A stretch of 64,000 nucleotides of DNA from positions 1 through 64,000 of the forward strand of contig CAKTKU010000003.1 in NCBI GenBank assembly GCA_934572335.1, read 5' to 3'. Below, piece by piece: positions 16,575 to 25,116 of the stretch. Source of the DNA: an uncultured Oscillospiraceae bacterium (GTDB taxonomy: Bacteria; Bacillota; Clostridia; Oscillospirales; Oscillospiraceae). The notes beneath the pieces are model-generated. The model saw only the letters and a program-made list of their open reading frames with translations. It had not been told where the DNA came from and did not search any database. A program made the translations under genes and the position numbers. Numbering within the stretch: position 1 is the first letter of the stretch; the number at the start of each line of letters is the position of its first letter.

Positions 16575-19268
16575 TCAGCGTATCACCGCGCCGTACTTCT
16601 CGCGCAGGGCGGAGAGCACATTGCGCACGGTCTCGTCGGCGTGGTCGTCGGTGAGTGTCTGGTCGTCGGCGCGCATCGTCAGCGAGAATGCCACGGACTT
16701 CATGCCCTCGGCGATGTGATGCCCGGTGTAGACGTCGAAGAGCGTGCAGTCCTTGAGATACTGCCCGCCGGAGGCAAGGATGCAGTCTGTCAGCTCGCCG
16801 ACGGTAATGTCGGACGAGCACACCACGGCGATGTCGCGCGTGACGGACGGGAACTTCGGCAGCGGCTTATACACAGGTATGCCGCCCTTGACTCTGCACA
16901 GCGCGTCAAAGCTCAGCTCCGCGCAGTAAAGCTCGGCATCCACGCCGTAGTTCCTGGCGACCTCGGGGTGTATCTGCCCGAACACGCCGATATACTCCTC
17001 GCCAACATACACCTTCGCGCAGCGTCCGGGGTGATAGGAGGCATTGCCGCGCTCCGCGACGAACTTTGCCTTCGGCGTGTTGAGCGCGTGCAGCAGCTGC
17101 TCCACCCAGCCCTTGACCGTGAAGAAGTTCACACCTGCGCCGTATGCGCCCATGGAGACCATCTTCGGCTCGTCCGCAAGCCCGTCCTCACGCTTGAGGT
17201 ATATCTTGCCGATCTCATAGAGCGCCGCGGACTTGTTGCGGAAGTTATAGTTGCGGGTGAGTATTTCGAGCATGGACGGGAGGACGGTGGTGCGCATGAT
17301 GGAGGTATCCTCGCCGAGGGGGTTGAGTATGCGCAGGGAATCGCGCAGGGGCGAATCGGCGGGCATACGGATCTTGTCATAGTAGCTGGGGCTGATGAAC
17401 GAATATGTGATTATCTCGTCCAGACCCAGCGAGCGCAGCGCCTGACCGACCGCGCGCTCTGCCAGCTGCGTGGGATTGAAGCCGCCGCAGGTGCTGATCG
17501 CGCCGGTGAAGCGCGTGGGTATCTCGTTGTAGCCGTAGAAGCGCGCGACCTCTTCGGCAATGTCGGAGTAGTGCTCCACATCGCCGCGCCACGACGGGAC
17601 GAATATCGTGTCGCCCTCCAGCGTGAAGCCGAGGTCGACGAGTATCTTGCGCATGGTGGATTCGTTTATATCCGTGCCGAGCAGGGCGTTTATCTTCTCC
17701 GGCTCAAGCTTGACGGTGGTGGAGGTCAACGGGCGCGGCACAACATCGATCACGCCCTCGACGACCTCGCCCGCGCCGAGCATTTCCACCAGCTCGCACG
17801 CGCGCTCAACGGCGGCGTAGGTGTTCTTTATATCCAGTCCCTTCTCAAAGCGGGAGGACGCATCCGTGCGCATACCTAGCGCGGTGGCGGTGCGGCGGAC
17901 GGAGGGGCCGTTGAAGTTCGCGCTCTCGAAGAGCACCATGGCCGTATCGCCCACGATCTCGCTGTTCTCGCCGCCCATGACGCCCGCCACGCCGACGGGC
18001 TTGTCGGTGTCGCAGATGCACAGCATGCTCGGCGTGAGCTTGCGCTCCGTGCCGTCGAGCGTGCGGATGGTCTCGCCCTCGCGGGCGCAGCGCACGTGTA
18101 TCTCGTTGTTGCCCACACAGGCAAAGTCAAATGCGTGCATCGGCTGGCCGTATTCGAGCATGACGTAGTTCGTTATATCGACGATGTTGTTTATCGGGCG
18201 CATGCCGGCGTTGCGGATACGCTCGCGCATCCACTCCGGGCTGGGAGCGATCTTTACGTTTTTGACCATGCGCGCGGTGTAGCGCGGGCAGAGGTCGGGC
18301 TCGTCGATGAACACCTTAGCCAGTTCGTTTATGTCGCCGCCCGCCTTCGCCTCGACGACCGGCTCATGCAGCTGGAGCTTCTTGCCGAACGTCACCGCCG
18401 CCTCGCGCGCGAGACCGATCACGCACAGGCAGTCCGGGCGGTTGGGGGTGATCTCAAACTCGACGACATGGTCGTCCATGCCGATGAGCGCGCCGACGTC
18501 GTCGCCGGGCTTGCAGTCCTCATGCAGCACGAAGATGCCGTCGGGGATGCAGTGGGGGAACTCCTCCTGCTTCGCGTGCAGGTCAGCAAGGGTGCATATC
18601 CTGCCCGTGGAGCCGTCATAGGCGACCATGTCCCCTATGTGGACGTTCTGGCAGTCGCAGATGGTCTGCCCGATACGGCTGCCGCCGTCGATCTCGACCT
18701 TCCACAGATTCACGCCGTACTCCTCAACGTTCGTCACCTCCGCCGCGACGACCGTACCGAATATCTTGTCACCGGCGGCGATGTCGGGTGCGATGGAGGG
18801 CTTCTCCGGGTCGATGGGGTGGTAGTCGCCAAGGATGGCGGCGGCCTTTATCTCGCCGTAGGGGTAATCGTGCGTCGTCAGCCCCAGCTCCTTGAGCGAG
18901 CAGAGCATACCGTCCGACTCCACGCCGCGCAGCTTGCCGCGCGTAATCTTCGCCCCGTTGGGGAGGAGGGAGTTATGGAGCGCCGCGGGCACAAGGTCGC
19001 CCACGTGGACGTTCCATGCGCCGGTGCATATCTGCACGGGCTCTTCCCCGCCCGCGTCTATCTTTGTCACGAGCATATGGTCAGAGTTGGGGTGCTTTTC
19101 TATCGAGAGGATGCGCCCGACTTTGACGTTTTTGATCTTGCTGCTCAGATCATCCGTGACCTCTACCTTCGAGCCGGAGACGGTCATCGCCTCGCCGAAG
19201 GTGCGATCGTCATACTTATCTATGGGAAGCTCAACAAACTCGTTGAGCCATTTTCTTGAAAGCTGCAT
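16575..19268 (-). CDS. pheT: Phenylalanyl-tRNA synthetase beta subunit with an extra internal domain
   Basis: 897 residues, about 100 longer than usual PheT. The N-terminal tRNA-binding OB fold (VGRILSIEKHPNSDHMLVTKID, QICTGAWNVHVGD) is normal. After GMLCSLKELGL (residue 130) an insertion of about 100 residues repeats the OB pattern in degenerate form (GTVVAAEVTN, QTICDCQNVHIGD at 201-213) before PDGIFVLHEDCKPGDDV rejoins the family. The B3/B4 editing region, B5 (FEITPNRPDCL onward), the catalytic-like core and the C-terminal anticodon-binding domain follow to the end (KPLPKFPSVTRDIAVV). It pairs with PheS as (alpha-beta)2. It is 19 bases downstream of pheS. Confidence 0.97.
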   Translation of the reverse strand: MQLSRKWLNEFVELPIDKYDDRTFGEAMTVSGSKVEVTDDLSSKIKNVKVGRILSIEKHPNSDHMLVTKIDAGGEEPVQICTGAWNVHVGDLVPAALHNSLLPNGAKITRGKLRGVESDGMLCSLKELGLTTHDYPYGEIKAAAILGDYHPIDPEKPSIAPDIAAGDKIFGTVVAAEVTNVEEYGVNLWKVEIDGGSRIGQTICDCQNVHIGDMVAYDGSTGRICTLADLHAKQEEFPHCIPDGIFVLHEDCKPGDDVGALIGMDDHVVEFEITPNRPDCLCVIGLAREAAVTFGKKLQLHEPVVEAKAGGDINELAKVFIDEPDLCPRYTARMVKNVKIAPSPEWMRERIRNAGMRPINNIVDITNYVMLEYGQPMHAFDFACVGNNEIHVRCAREGETIRTLDGTERKLTPSMLCICDTDKPVGVAGVMGGENSEIVGDTAMVLFESANFNGPSVRRTATALGMRTDASSRFEKGLDIKNTYAAVERACELVEMLGAGEVVEGVIDVVPRPLTSTTVKLEPEKINALLGTDINESTMRKILVDLGFTLEGDTIFVPSWRGDVEHYSDIAEEVARFYGYNEIPTRFTGAISTCGGFNPTQLAERAVGQALRSLGLDEIITYSFISPSYYDKIRMPADSPLRDSLRILNPLGEDTSIMRTTVLPSMLEILTRNYNFRNKSAALYEIGKIYLKREDGLADEPKMVSMGAYGAGVNFFTVKGWVEQLLHALNTPKAKFVAERGNASYHPGRCAKVYVGEEYIGVFGQIHPEVARNYGVDAELYCAELSFDALCRVKGGIPVYKPLPKFPSVTRDIAVVCSSDITVGELTDCILASGGQYLKDCTLFDVYTGHHIAEGMKSVAFSLTMRADDQTLTDDHADETVRNVLSALREKYGAVIR

Positions 19269-19287
19269 TTATCTATTCCCTCCTACA

Positions 19288-20313
19288 TCAAAACTGCTCA
19301 AGGAAGCGGGTGTCGTTCTCGAATATGAGGCGCATATCGTTTATCTTATATTCGCCCAGTGCGAGGCGCTCCAGCCCCATGCCGAACGCCCAGCCGGAGT
19401 ACACGTCCGGGTCGATGCCGCAACCTGCGAGCACCTTCGGGTGCACCATGCCCGCGCCGAGCACCTCTATCCAGCCCTCACCCTTGCACGTGGGGCAGCC
19501 CTTGCCGCCGCACTTGTGGCACTGGATGTCCAGCTCGCAGCTGGGCTCGGTGAACGGGAAGTGGTGCGGGCGGAAGCGCGTGACCGTTCCCTTGCCGTAT
19601 ATCTTCTCCACAACGAGGTTGAGCGTCGCCTTCAGATCCGCCATCGTCACGCCCTTGTCGACGACCAGCCCCTCTATCTGGTGGAACATCGGGGAGTGCG
19701 TCGCGTCGACCTCATCCTTGCGGTAGACGCGCCCCGGCGCGAGCACGCGGATGGGCAGCGGGCGGGTCTCCATCGCGTGCACCTGCATGTTCGAGGTCTG
19801 CGTGCGCAGAAGAACGCGGCTGTCCGGCGTGAAATAAAACGTGTCCGTCCACTCGCGGGAGGGATGCCCCTCGTCGATGTTGAGCTTGGTGAAGTTATAG
19901 TCCGCCAGCTCGACCTCGGGACCGTCGAGTATCTCAAAGCCCATGCCGATGAAAATGTCCTTTATCTGGTCAAGGACGTTGTACATAGGGTGCTTGTGAC
20001 CCATTCGGTGCGCCTCGCCCGGAAGCGTCACGTCCACGGTCTCGCTCTCGAGCTTGAGCTCCATGAGCTTTTCCGTGAGGTCTGCCTTGCGCTCGTCAAT
20101 GGCGCTCTCTATATCCGCGCGCAGCTGGTTGGCGAGCTGCCCCATCGCGGGGCGCTCCTCGGCGGAGAGCTTGCCCATCTGGCGCAGTATCGTTGTCAGC
20201 TCACCCTTCTTGCCGAGATATTTAACGCGCAGCGATTCCAAAACCTCAACATTGTCGCAGTCGCGAATGGATTTGATAGAGGCGTCTCTCAGCCCCTGCA
20301 TCAGTTCTCTCAT
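19288..20313 (-). CDS. pheS: Phenylalanyl-tRNA synthetase alpha subunit
   Basis: 341 residues. An N-terminal coiled coil precedes the class II catalytic core: motif 1 region HPMYNVLDQIKDIFIGMGFE, motif 2 (GRVYRKDEVDATHSPMFHQIEG) and motif 3 (GWAFGMGLERLAL). CHKCGGKGCPTCKGEGW forms the small Cys-rich insertion seen in the bacterial enzyme. It activates Phe for tRNA-Phe together with PheT. Expression is controlled by the T-box leader immediately upstream. Confidence 0.98.
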   Translation of the reverse strand: MRELMQGLRDASIKSIRDCDNVEVLESLRVKYLGKKGELTTILRQMGKLSAEERPAMGQLANQLRADIESAIDERKADLTEKLMELKLESETVDVTLPGEAHRMGHKHPMYNVLDQIKDIFIGMGFEILDGPEVELADYNFTKLNIDEGHPSREWTDTFYFTPDSRVLLRTQTSNMQVHAMETRPLPIRVLAPGRVYRKDEVDATHSPMFHQIEGLVVDKGVTMADLKATLNLVVEKIYGKGTVTRFRPHHFPFTEPSCELDIQCHKCGGKGCPTCKGEGWIEVLGAGMVHPKVLAGCGIDPDVYSGWAFGMGLERLALGEYKINDMRLIFENDTRFLEQF

Positions 20314-20324
20314 TGCTTCACACT

Positions 20325-20569
20325 CCTAGATATAAAAATAAGCTCCCGTCCTCTGGCAAAGCTCAGGGACGAAAGCATGACTTCCGCGGTACCACCCGGA
20401 TTCGGCACACCGTGCCGCACTTGACAGGTCTCTAACGCGACCCACACGCCGGTAATTGACCGGATGCTCCCGGGCGAACCAAGCGAAAACTGTCCAAGAG
20501 GCTTCCAGCCGACGGCCCCTGTTCTCTGGCGGGCGTTGAAACGCTATTTTCCCGTTCAATGCATAGTTA
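20325..20569 (-). promoter_or_regulatory. T-box leader of pheST, Phe (UUC) specifier
   Basis: The T-box antiterminator core GGGTGGTACCGCGG is at 20397-20384 (minus). Stem I can be drawn: CGGGAAAATAGCG (20554-20542) pairs at its base with CGCTTGGTTCGCCCG, leaving an internal loop that contains TTC (20478-20476) in the specifier position. AGAGA and GCTGGAAGCC elements lie in the distal part. T-box RNAs read uncharged tRNA through the specifier and open the downstream terminator; TTC matches tRNA-Phe and the genes served. Confidence 0.92.
20342..20376 (-). terminator. Intrinsic terminator of the pheS T-box
   Basis: Minus strand GCTTTCGTCC (20376-20367) pairs with GGACGGGAGC (20351-20342) over 10 bp with two G-U pairs, followed by TTATTTTTAT. 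The T-box core just upstream offers the competing antiterminator fold. Confidence 0.85.
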
Positions 20570-20598
20570 ACAATATCACACTTTTTCCCGCTTGGCAA
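20570..20598 (-). promoter_or_regulatory. SigmaA promoter of the pheS T-box transcript
   Basis: Minus strand TTGCCA (20598-20593), 17-base spacer, TATTGT (20575-20570), placing the transcript start just before the 5' strand of stem I. Confidence 0.6.
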
Positions 20599-20652
20599 GG
20601 GGTATTTTGCGCTTTTCACGCGAAATACAGAAAAGAACTGTCCAAAAGAGGT

Positions 20653-20681
20653 TTGACTATTCATTGCGGAGTGATTATAAT
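20653..20681 (+). promoter_or_regulatory. SigmaA promoter of the GerS-like lipoprotein-alr operon
   Basis: TTGACT (20653-20658), exactly 17 bases, then TATAAT (20676-20681). It lies 52 bases upstream of the lipoprotein start. A strong vegetative promoter argues against purely forespore- or mother-cell-specific expression. Confidence 0.75.
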
Positions 20682-20733
20682 GAGACCATGTGCATATGGT
20701 GTGGTACAAACTATATGAAACGGAGACCGCACC

Positions 20734-21324
20734 ATGAAAAAACTGTATCTGGCAATTCTGCTGTGCCTGTGCATTCCCCTCACCGCCTGCGGCGGCACTG
20801 CCGCGCGTACGGGCTTTGACGCGCTGTCGGCAAAAATGCAGGACGCGTCCGCGCTCAGCTTTGAGGCGCGCATCCGCGCCGAGTATGACGACAGCACGGC
20901 GGAGTTCACCCTCGCCTACGCCGAAAAGGACGGCGAGAGCACCGTCACCGTTATTTCCCCGGACATAATCCGCGGCGTGAGCGCGCACGTGAAAAGCGGG
21001 GAGACCGCGCTGGAATACGACGGTGTGATGCTCGACACCGGGTCACTCGACGCATTCGGGCTGTCGCCGATGTCGGCGCTGCCGCTGCTGACAGAGACGC
21101 TGCGCACGGGGTATCTCGACAGCGCATGGGACGAGGGCGAGGAGCGCTGCGCCGTGCTCGTGCCGTCGGACGGCGTGAGCGTGGAGGTGCACATGGATAA
21201 ATACACCCAGACCCCGCTCACCGCGGAAATATCCTCCGACGGGCGCGTGCGTGTGTTCGCGGAGATCACGGGCTGGACGCTGTCTGACAGCGCCGCGGGG
21301 ACGGAAGAGCCAACCGAGGAATAA
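20734..21324 (+). CDS. LolA-like lipoprotein, GerS-like candidate
   Basis: 196 residues with a lipoprotein signal (MKKLYLAILLCLCIPLTAC, Cys19). The mature part begins FDALSAKMQDASALSFEARI and shows LolA/LppX-like alternating strands (FTLAYAEKDGESTVTVISPDIIRGVSA, EVHMDKYTQTPLTAEI). CGGAG precedes the ATG. alr starts five bases after its stop. In Clostridioides difficile the LolA-like germination lipoprotein GerS is encoded next to alr2, so this may be an equivalent pair. The resemblance is structural and positional only; the vegetative promoter leaves a housekeeping role open. Confidence 0.6.
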   Translation: MKKLYLAILLCLCIPLTACGGTAARTGFDALSAKMQDASALSFEARIRAEYDDSTAEFTLAYAEKDGESTVTVISPDIIRGVSAHVKSGETALEYDGVMLDTGSLDAFGLSPMSALPLLTETLRTGYLDSAWDEGEERCAVLVPSDGVSVEVHMDKYTQTPLTAEISSDGRVRVFAEITGWTLSDSAAGTEEPTEE

Positions 21325-21329
21325 CACTT

Positions 21330-22463
21330 ATGAACGACCTGCAAAAGAGAACATGGGCGGAGATAAGCCTTGAGAACCTCCGCCATAACTATGAGGCGAT
21401 ACGCGCCGCCCTGCCCGACAGCTGCCGCTTTCTCGGCGTTGTGAAGGCAGACGCTTACGGCCACGGCGCGCTCGCCGTGGCGCGTCTGCTGGAGAGCGCC
21501 GGGGCGGACTATCTGGCGGTGTCCTGTCTGGACGAGGCGCTGGAGCTCCGCCGCGGCGGAATCGCCATGCCCATACTCATCCTCGGCCACACGCCGCATG
21601 AGTATGTCGGCACGCTCATCGACAACAACATCACACAGACCGTCACCTGCCTTGCCAAGGCGCTGGAATACTCCGAGGAGGCGGCGGCGTGCGGCGGGCA
21701 GCTGAAAATACACATAAAGCTCGACACCGGCATGTCCCGCCTCGGCTTTCTCGTCAACGGGGAGCATTTCGACGAGGGCGTGGACAACATCATCCGCTCC
21801 TGTTCGCTCCCCGGGCTTGTGAGCGAGGGGATATACACGCACTTTGCCGTGTCGGACGAGCCGGGCGAGGACGCCGAGGCGTATACGCGCGCGCAGTTCG
21901 CGCTCTTCACGCGCGTTGTGGAGGCGCTGAAGGCGCGCGGCGGCATCGAGTTTGCGATACGCCACTGCGCCAACTCCGGCGCTGTGGCGAGCTACCCGGA
22001 GATGGCGCTGGACATGGTGCGTCCAGGACTGCTTTTGTACGGCTACGGCGATGCGTCGGGGCGGCTGGGGCTTTTGCCGTGTATGCGCCTTGTCACCACC
22101 GTCAGCACCATCAAGTTCTACGAGCCCGGCACGTCTGTCAGCTACGGTCGGCGCTATGTCACGACGCGGCGCACGCGCATGGGCGTGCTCGGCATCGGGT
22201 ATGCCGACGGGCTGCCGCGGCTCATCTCGAATAAATGTGCGTTCTGCGCCGGAGGCGGCTTCGCCCCCCAGCGCGGCAGCATCTGCATGGACATGTGCAT
22301 GGTCGATCTGACGGAGCTGCCGCAGGTCGACGTCGGCAGCGAGGTCGAGATATTCGGGCGCATGAACGACATATATAAGCTCTCCGACGCGGCGCAGACC
22401 ATCCCGTATGAGCTTTTGTGCGCCGTGTCCAAGCGCGTCCCGAGGGTATATAAGGAGTTTTGA
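21330..22463 (+). CDS. alr: Alanine racemase
   Basis: 377 residues, a normal length. The PLP lysine lies in FLGVVKADAYGHGA near the N-terminus. The catalytic tyrosine region is present as SVSYGRRYVTTRRTRMGVLGIGYADGLPR, followed by the C-terminal beta domain (GSICMDMCMVDLTELPQVDVGSEVEIFG). It makes D-alanine for peptidoglycan. It is translationally close to the upstream lipoprotein (five-base gap) and ends in the bidirectional terminator at 22462. Confidence 0.97.
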   Translation: MNDLQKRTWAEISLENLRHNYEAIRAALPDSCRFLGVVKADAYGHGALAVARLLESAGADYLAVSCLDEALELRRGGIAMPILILGHTPHEYVGTLIDNNITQTVTCLAKALEYSEEAAACGGQLKIHIKLDTGMSRLGFLVNGEHFDEGVDNIIRSCSLPGLVSEGIYTHFAVSDEPGEDAEAYTRAQFALFTRVVEALKARGGIEFAIRHCANSGAVASYPEMALDMVRPGLLLYGYGDASGRLGLLPCMRLVTTVSTIKFYEPGTSVSYGRRYVTTRRTRMGVLGIGYADGLPRLISNKCAFCAGGGFAPQRGSICMDMCMVDLTELPQVDVGSEVEIFGRMNDIYKLSDAAQTIPYELLCAVSKRVPRVYKEF

Positions 22464-22497
22464 AAATGGGCGGAGGCAAATGCCTCCGCCCATTTTC
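22462..22497. terminator. Bidirectional terminator between alr and the anti-sigma gene
   Basis: GAAAATGGGCGGAGGC (22462-22477) pairs perfectly with GCCTCCGCCCATTTTC (22482-22497) across a four-base loop. The stem starts inside the alr stop codon and ends one base before the stop of the convergent gene. A/T ends on both sides suit termination in both directions. Confidence 0.85.
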
Positions 22498-22498
22498 C

Positions 22499-23347
22499 CT
22501 ACCCTATCGCGTGATTTGTTCCTGCGGTGAAGTACACGCCGCCGGGGTGGCCGTAGGACGAAAGCTCGATATACATCGGCACGCCCTGCTGGTCGCCGTC
22601 GAAGAACACCGTGAGATAGGGTCCGTTCGCGGTGTCGATGAGGCGGGTATCTCCGGCTGGCGGGTCGGTGTCGTAATGATAAAACTCATCCTTCGTGCCC
22701 GCGACAGTGTAGCCGGAAAAGCCCCAGTACTCCTGCAAGCGCGCACAGAACTCATCCACCGTCACGTCCGCGGGGACAATGTCGTCAAAGTTCACATCCG
22801 CCTCGTAGCTTGTCGGCTCGCCTGTGAAGAATGATGTCCCCTCAAGTGTGACCGGTTCTTCCCCAGCGTCCGGTCTTGCATCTATGCTGAGCTTTGTTAT
22901 CTTACCCGTGGCAATATTGACGTCAAGATGGAAATCATACTTGTCACTGACCGCCGTGACCGAGTAGCGGAGCGGGAATATCCGTCCATACCAGTAGTCC
23001 TGCATATCATCGCCCATATGTCCGTCGCTCTCCGGGCTTTCCATGACGAGCGCCGCCTCCTGCGGTATCTTGACCTTCTGGGAGAGTATGCCCATGTCGC
23101 GCATACGCCCAAGCTCCTGCCGCGCGACAGACCACGCCTGCTCGGGGCTGTTGACGATCCGCCCGACAGTATATCCGCACGCCGTCAGAAGTGCCGTTAT
23201 CGCCGCCGCGATAAGCACGATGCGCAGCGTTTTCCGTGCGCCGCGCTTTTTCTTCTCCCCGGAGATGTAGCCCATCAGCTCAAGCGCGTGCTGCACCTTC
23301 TCCGGGGCGATACCGTTCATCGCGTCCATAACATCGTATGCGTTCAT
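22499..23347 (-). CDS. Transmembrane anti-sigma factor candidate
   Basis: 282 residues. A cytoplasmic N-terminus (AYDVMDAMNGIAPEKVQHALELMGYI) is followed by basic residues, one membrane helix (LRIVLIAAAITALLTACGYTVG) and an outside domain of about 220 residues. It starts by ATGA overlap with the ECF sigma gene, which is the usual arrangement for a cognate anti-sigma factor. The N-terminal segment resembles that of other Clostridia sigma-linked proteins. No zinc-binding HxxxCxxC motif is present, so it is not a ZAS-type anti-sigma. The outside domain is not recognised. Confidence 0.7.
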   Translation of the reverse strand: MNAYDVMDAMNGIAPEKVQHALELMGYISGEKKKRGARKTLRIVLIAAAITALLTACGYTVGRIVNSPEQAWSVARQELGRMRDMGILSQKVKIPQEAALVMESPESDGHMGDDMQDYWYGRIFPLRYSVTAVSDKYDFHLDVNIATGKITKLSIDARPDAGEEPVTLEGTSFFTGEPTSYEADVNFDDIVPADVTVDEFCARLQEYWGFSGYTVAGTKDEFYHYDTDPPAGDTRLIDTANGPYLTVFFDGDQQGVPMYIELSSYGHPGGVYFTAGTNHAIG

Positions 23348-23901
23348 ATGTACCCCTCCTCTTCAAGATAGGCGCGCAGCTTCTTGCGGCTGCGCATGAG
23401 CGAACTTTTCACCCGGCTCTCCGTCGCGCCCATGCGTCTGGCGATCTCCGCAACCGGCGCGCACAGCCAGTACCGGCACACGAACATATCCCGGTCGGCA
23501 GGTTTAAGCGTGTCGAGGAACTTATCTATCGCGGCGGCGAGCTCACGCGCGGCGACGGCCGCCTGCACATCCTCGCCGGAGGCAAGGCACTCCGAAAGCT
23601 CATCCAGCGCACACTCGCCCTCTCCCCCGCCGCGCTTTGCCGCGCGCCGTGCGCGCAGCATGTCTATCCCGTGCGAGCGCGTTATCGCCGCGAGAAACGC
23701 CGGGAAGCGCGCCGGACGCTGGGTGGGTATGCTCTGCCAGACGGTCATATACGTGTCGCTGACGCACTCCTCCCCGTCGCGCTCGTCGCCGAGGATGCCG
23801 TTGGCGAGGCGATGGCACATCTGCCCGTACTTTTTGTCCGTCTCATCGATGGCCGTGCCGTTTCGCTGCCAATACAGCTCTATTATCCTTGTGTCCTCCA
23901 T
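23344..23901 (-). CDS. ECF-type RNA polymerase sigma factor
   Basis: 185 residues. Region 2 (YGQMCHRLANGILGDERDGEECVSDTYMTVWQSIP) and region 4 (LDTLKPADRDMFVCRYWLCAPVAEIARRMGATESRVKSSLMRSRKKLRAYL) are clear, joined by a short linker. ATG 23901 is preferred over ATG 23907 because it leaves seven bases after AGGAGG. It directs transcription of an unknown regulon under control of the membrane protein encoded downstream. A convincing autoregulatory promoter could not be identified. Confidence 0.93.
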   Translation of the reverse strand: MEDTRIIELYWQRNGTAIDETDKKYGQMCHRLANGILGDERDGEECVSDTYMTVWQSIPTQRPARFPAFLAAITRSHGIDMLRARRAAKRGGGEGECALDELSECLASGEDVQAAVAARELAAAIDKFLDTLKPADRDMFVCRYWLCAPVAEIARRMGATESRVKSSLMRSRKKLRAYLEEEGYI

Positions 23902-24034
23902 ACTCATGCCTCCTTTGTATTTGCGCCGGGTTTTTGTCTCTCTGCCCTATAAGACGTATTTTGTCCCCCGCGCGTCGCATTTTTGCGGTATGTTCCGCAA
24001 ATACATACCCCCATGTAATATATACACTTGGCTT

Positions 24035-24064
24035 TTGACGCAAAGTCTGATATATTTGTGTCAA
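24035..24064. repeat. Inverted repeat TTGACGCAAA-N10-TTTGTGTCAA
   Basis: Ten-base arms (one G/A mismatch, which would be a G-U pair in RNA) around a ten-base AT-rich spacer, in the gap between the sigma gene and the small membrane protein gene. It could be an operator for a dimeric regulator or an RNA hairpin. No protein can be assigned. Confidence 0.45.
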
Positions 24065-24115
24065 GAAAGTGTTAAGGATTTGACTTTCGAAATACGTTTT
24101 ATATGGGGTGCAGTT

Positions 24116-24211
24116 ATGAGCAGTGTTTCCGCAGTTATCATGGCAGTTTACGGCGCGCTGGTGTTCGTGTGTGTATGCCTCGGCATAAAGGATTCCGCCA
24201 AGGCAAAGTAA
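24116..24211 (+). CDS. Small single-pass membrane protein (31 residues)
   Basis: A short frame, MSSVSAVIMAVYGALVFVCV followed by CLGIKDSAKAK. It has a hydrophobic helix of about 20 residues and a basic C-terminal end. GGGGTG sits 6-11 bases before the ATG. A strong terminator at 24245 ends the transcript and no other gene lies on this strand before it, which argues that the frame is the reason for the transcript. AT-rich DNA with an inverted repeat lies upstream. Function unknown. Confidence 0.55.
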   Translation: MSSVSAVIMAVYGALVFVCVCLGIKDSAKAK

Positions 24212-24244
24212 AGCGGCAAAATACAATTACATTTCCTGTGCATA

Positions 24245-24279
24245 AAAGCCTGCGGCTCGCGCCGCAGGCTTTGTTTTTT
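24245..24279 (+). terminator. Rho-independent terminator after the small membrane protein gene
   Basis: AAAGCCTGCGGC (24245-24256) pairs with GCCGCAGGCTTT (24261-24272) across TCGC, followed by GTTTTTTG. It also lies just beyond the stop of the convergent HAD gene. Confidence 0.88.
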
Positions 24280-24283
24280 GCTT

Positions 24284-25069
24284 TTACTTTTCGGGTTTGG
24301 GCGGAATATCGCCCACACCATTGAGGACGAGACGGGGACGGTAGGGGAATTTCTTGATGTCGGCGCGGTCAGTCACGCCGGAGAGGACGAGCACCGTGTC
24401 AAGGCCGGTCTCTATCCCGGCGACCATGTCCGTGTCCATTCTGTCGCCTATCATCACGGCATCCTCGGAGTGCACGCCGAGGATGCGCAGACCCGTGCGC
24501 ATCATGAGGGGGTTGGGCTTGCCGACAAAGTAGGCGTTCTGCCCGGTCGCCATCTCGATCGGTGCAATCATCGCGCGGCAGGCGGGGATCAGCCCCTCCT
24601 CCGAGGGTCCCGTGAGGTCGCTGTTCGTGCCGATGAGCTTCGCGCCCTTGAGCACGAGGCGCACCGCCTTGAGGATATTCTCGTAATTATAGGTGTTGCC
24701 CTCGCCGATGATGACATAGTCGGGGTCAACGTCGTTCATGGTTATGCCCGCGTCGTGCAGCGCCATGATGAGCCCCGCGCCGCCGATGACGTAGGCGGAG
24801 CTGCCGGGCGCCTGCTTGCTGATAAATTTCGCGGTCGCGAGGGCGCTGGTGTAAAAATGGCTCTCGTCCACATCCAGCCCCATGCGCCCCAGCTTCTGCT
24901 GGAGCTCCTTGGGCGAGCGCTCAGAGGAGTTCGTGAGGAAGAGGAAATTCTTATTCTCCTTGTACAGCCACTCCACAAATTCCTTCACCCCCGGCAGCAG
25001 CTTGTTGCCGTGGTATATAACGCCGTCCATATCGCATATAAAGCCTTTTTTGCTCCTGAGTTCTTCCAT
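24284..25069 (-). CDS. HAD-IIA family sugar-phosphate phosphatase (NagD-like)
   Basis: 261 residues from ATG 25069; the GTG at 25084 overlaps the AGGA ribosome site. HAD motif I is CDMDGVIYHG, motif II FLTNSSER, motif III lysine in VGKPNPLMM, motif IV GDRMDTDMVAG. The C2-type cap lies between motifs II and III, as in NagD, AraL and glycerol-phosphate/p-nitrophenyl phosphatases. These remove phosphate from small sugar phosphates, often as housekeeping repair enzymes. The exact substrate cannot be told. Confidence 0.93.
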   Translation of the reverse strand: MEELRSKKGFICDMDGVIYHGNKLLPGVKEFVEWLYKENKNFLFLTNSSERSPKELQQKLGRMGLDVDESHFYTSALATAKFISKQAPGSSAYVIGGAGLIMALHDAGITMNDVDPDYVIIGEGNTYNYENILKAVRLVLKGAKLIGTNSDLTGPSEEGLIPACRAMIAPIEMATGQNAYFVGKPNPLMMRTGLRILGVHSEDAVMIGDRMDTDMVAGIETGLDTVLVLSGVTDRADIKKFPYRPRLVLNGVGDIPPKPEK

Positions 25070-25116
25070 ATTCTTTTTCCTCACTTTTTCATCTTGTTTA
25101 CTGCTCTTTTGGTTTC

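Noticed and set aside
23950..23998. GGAAC...CGTC as an autoregulated ECF promoter ahead of the sigma gene
   Set aside because: The boxes are about 35 bases apart, far from the usual 16-17, so the match is not credible.
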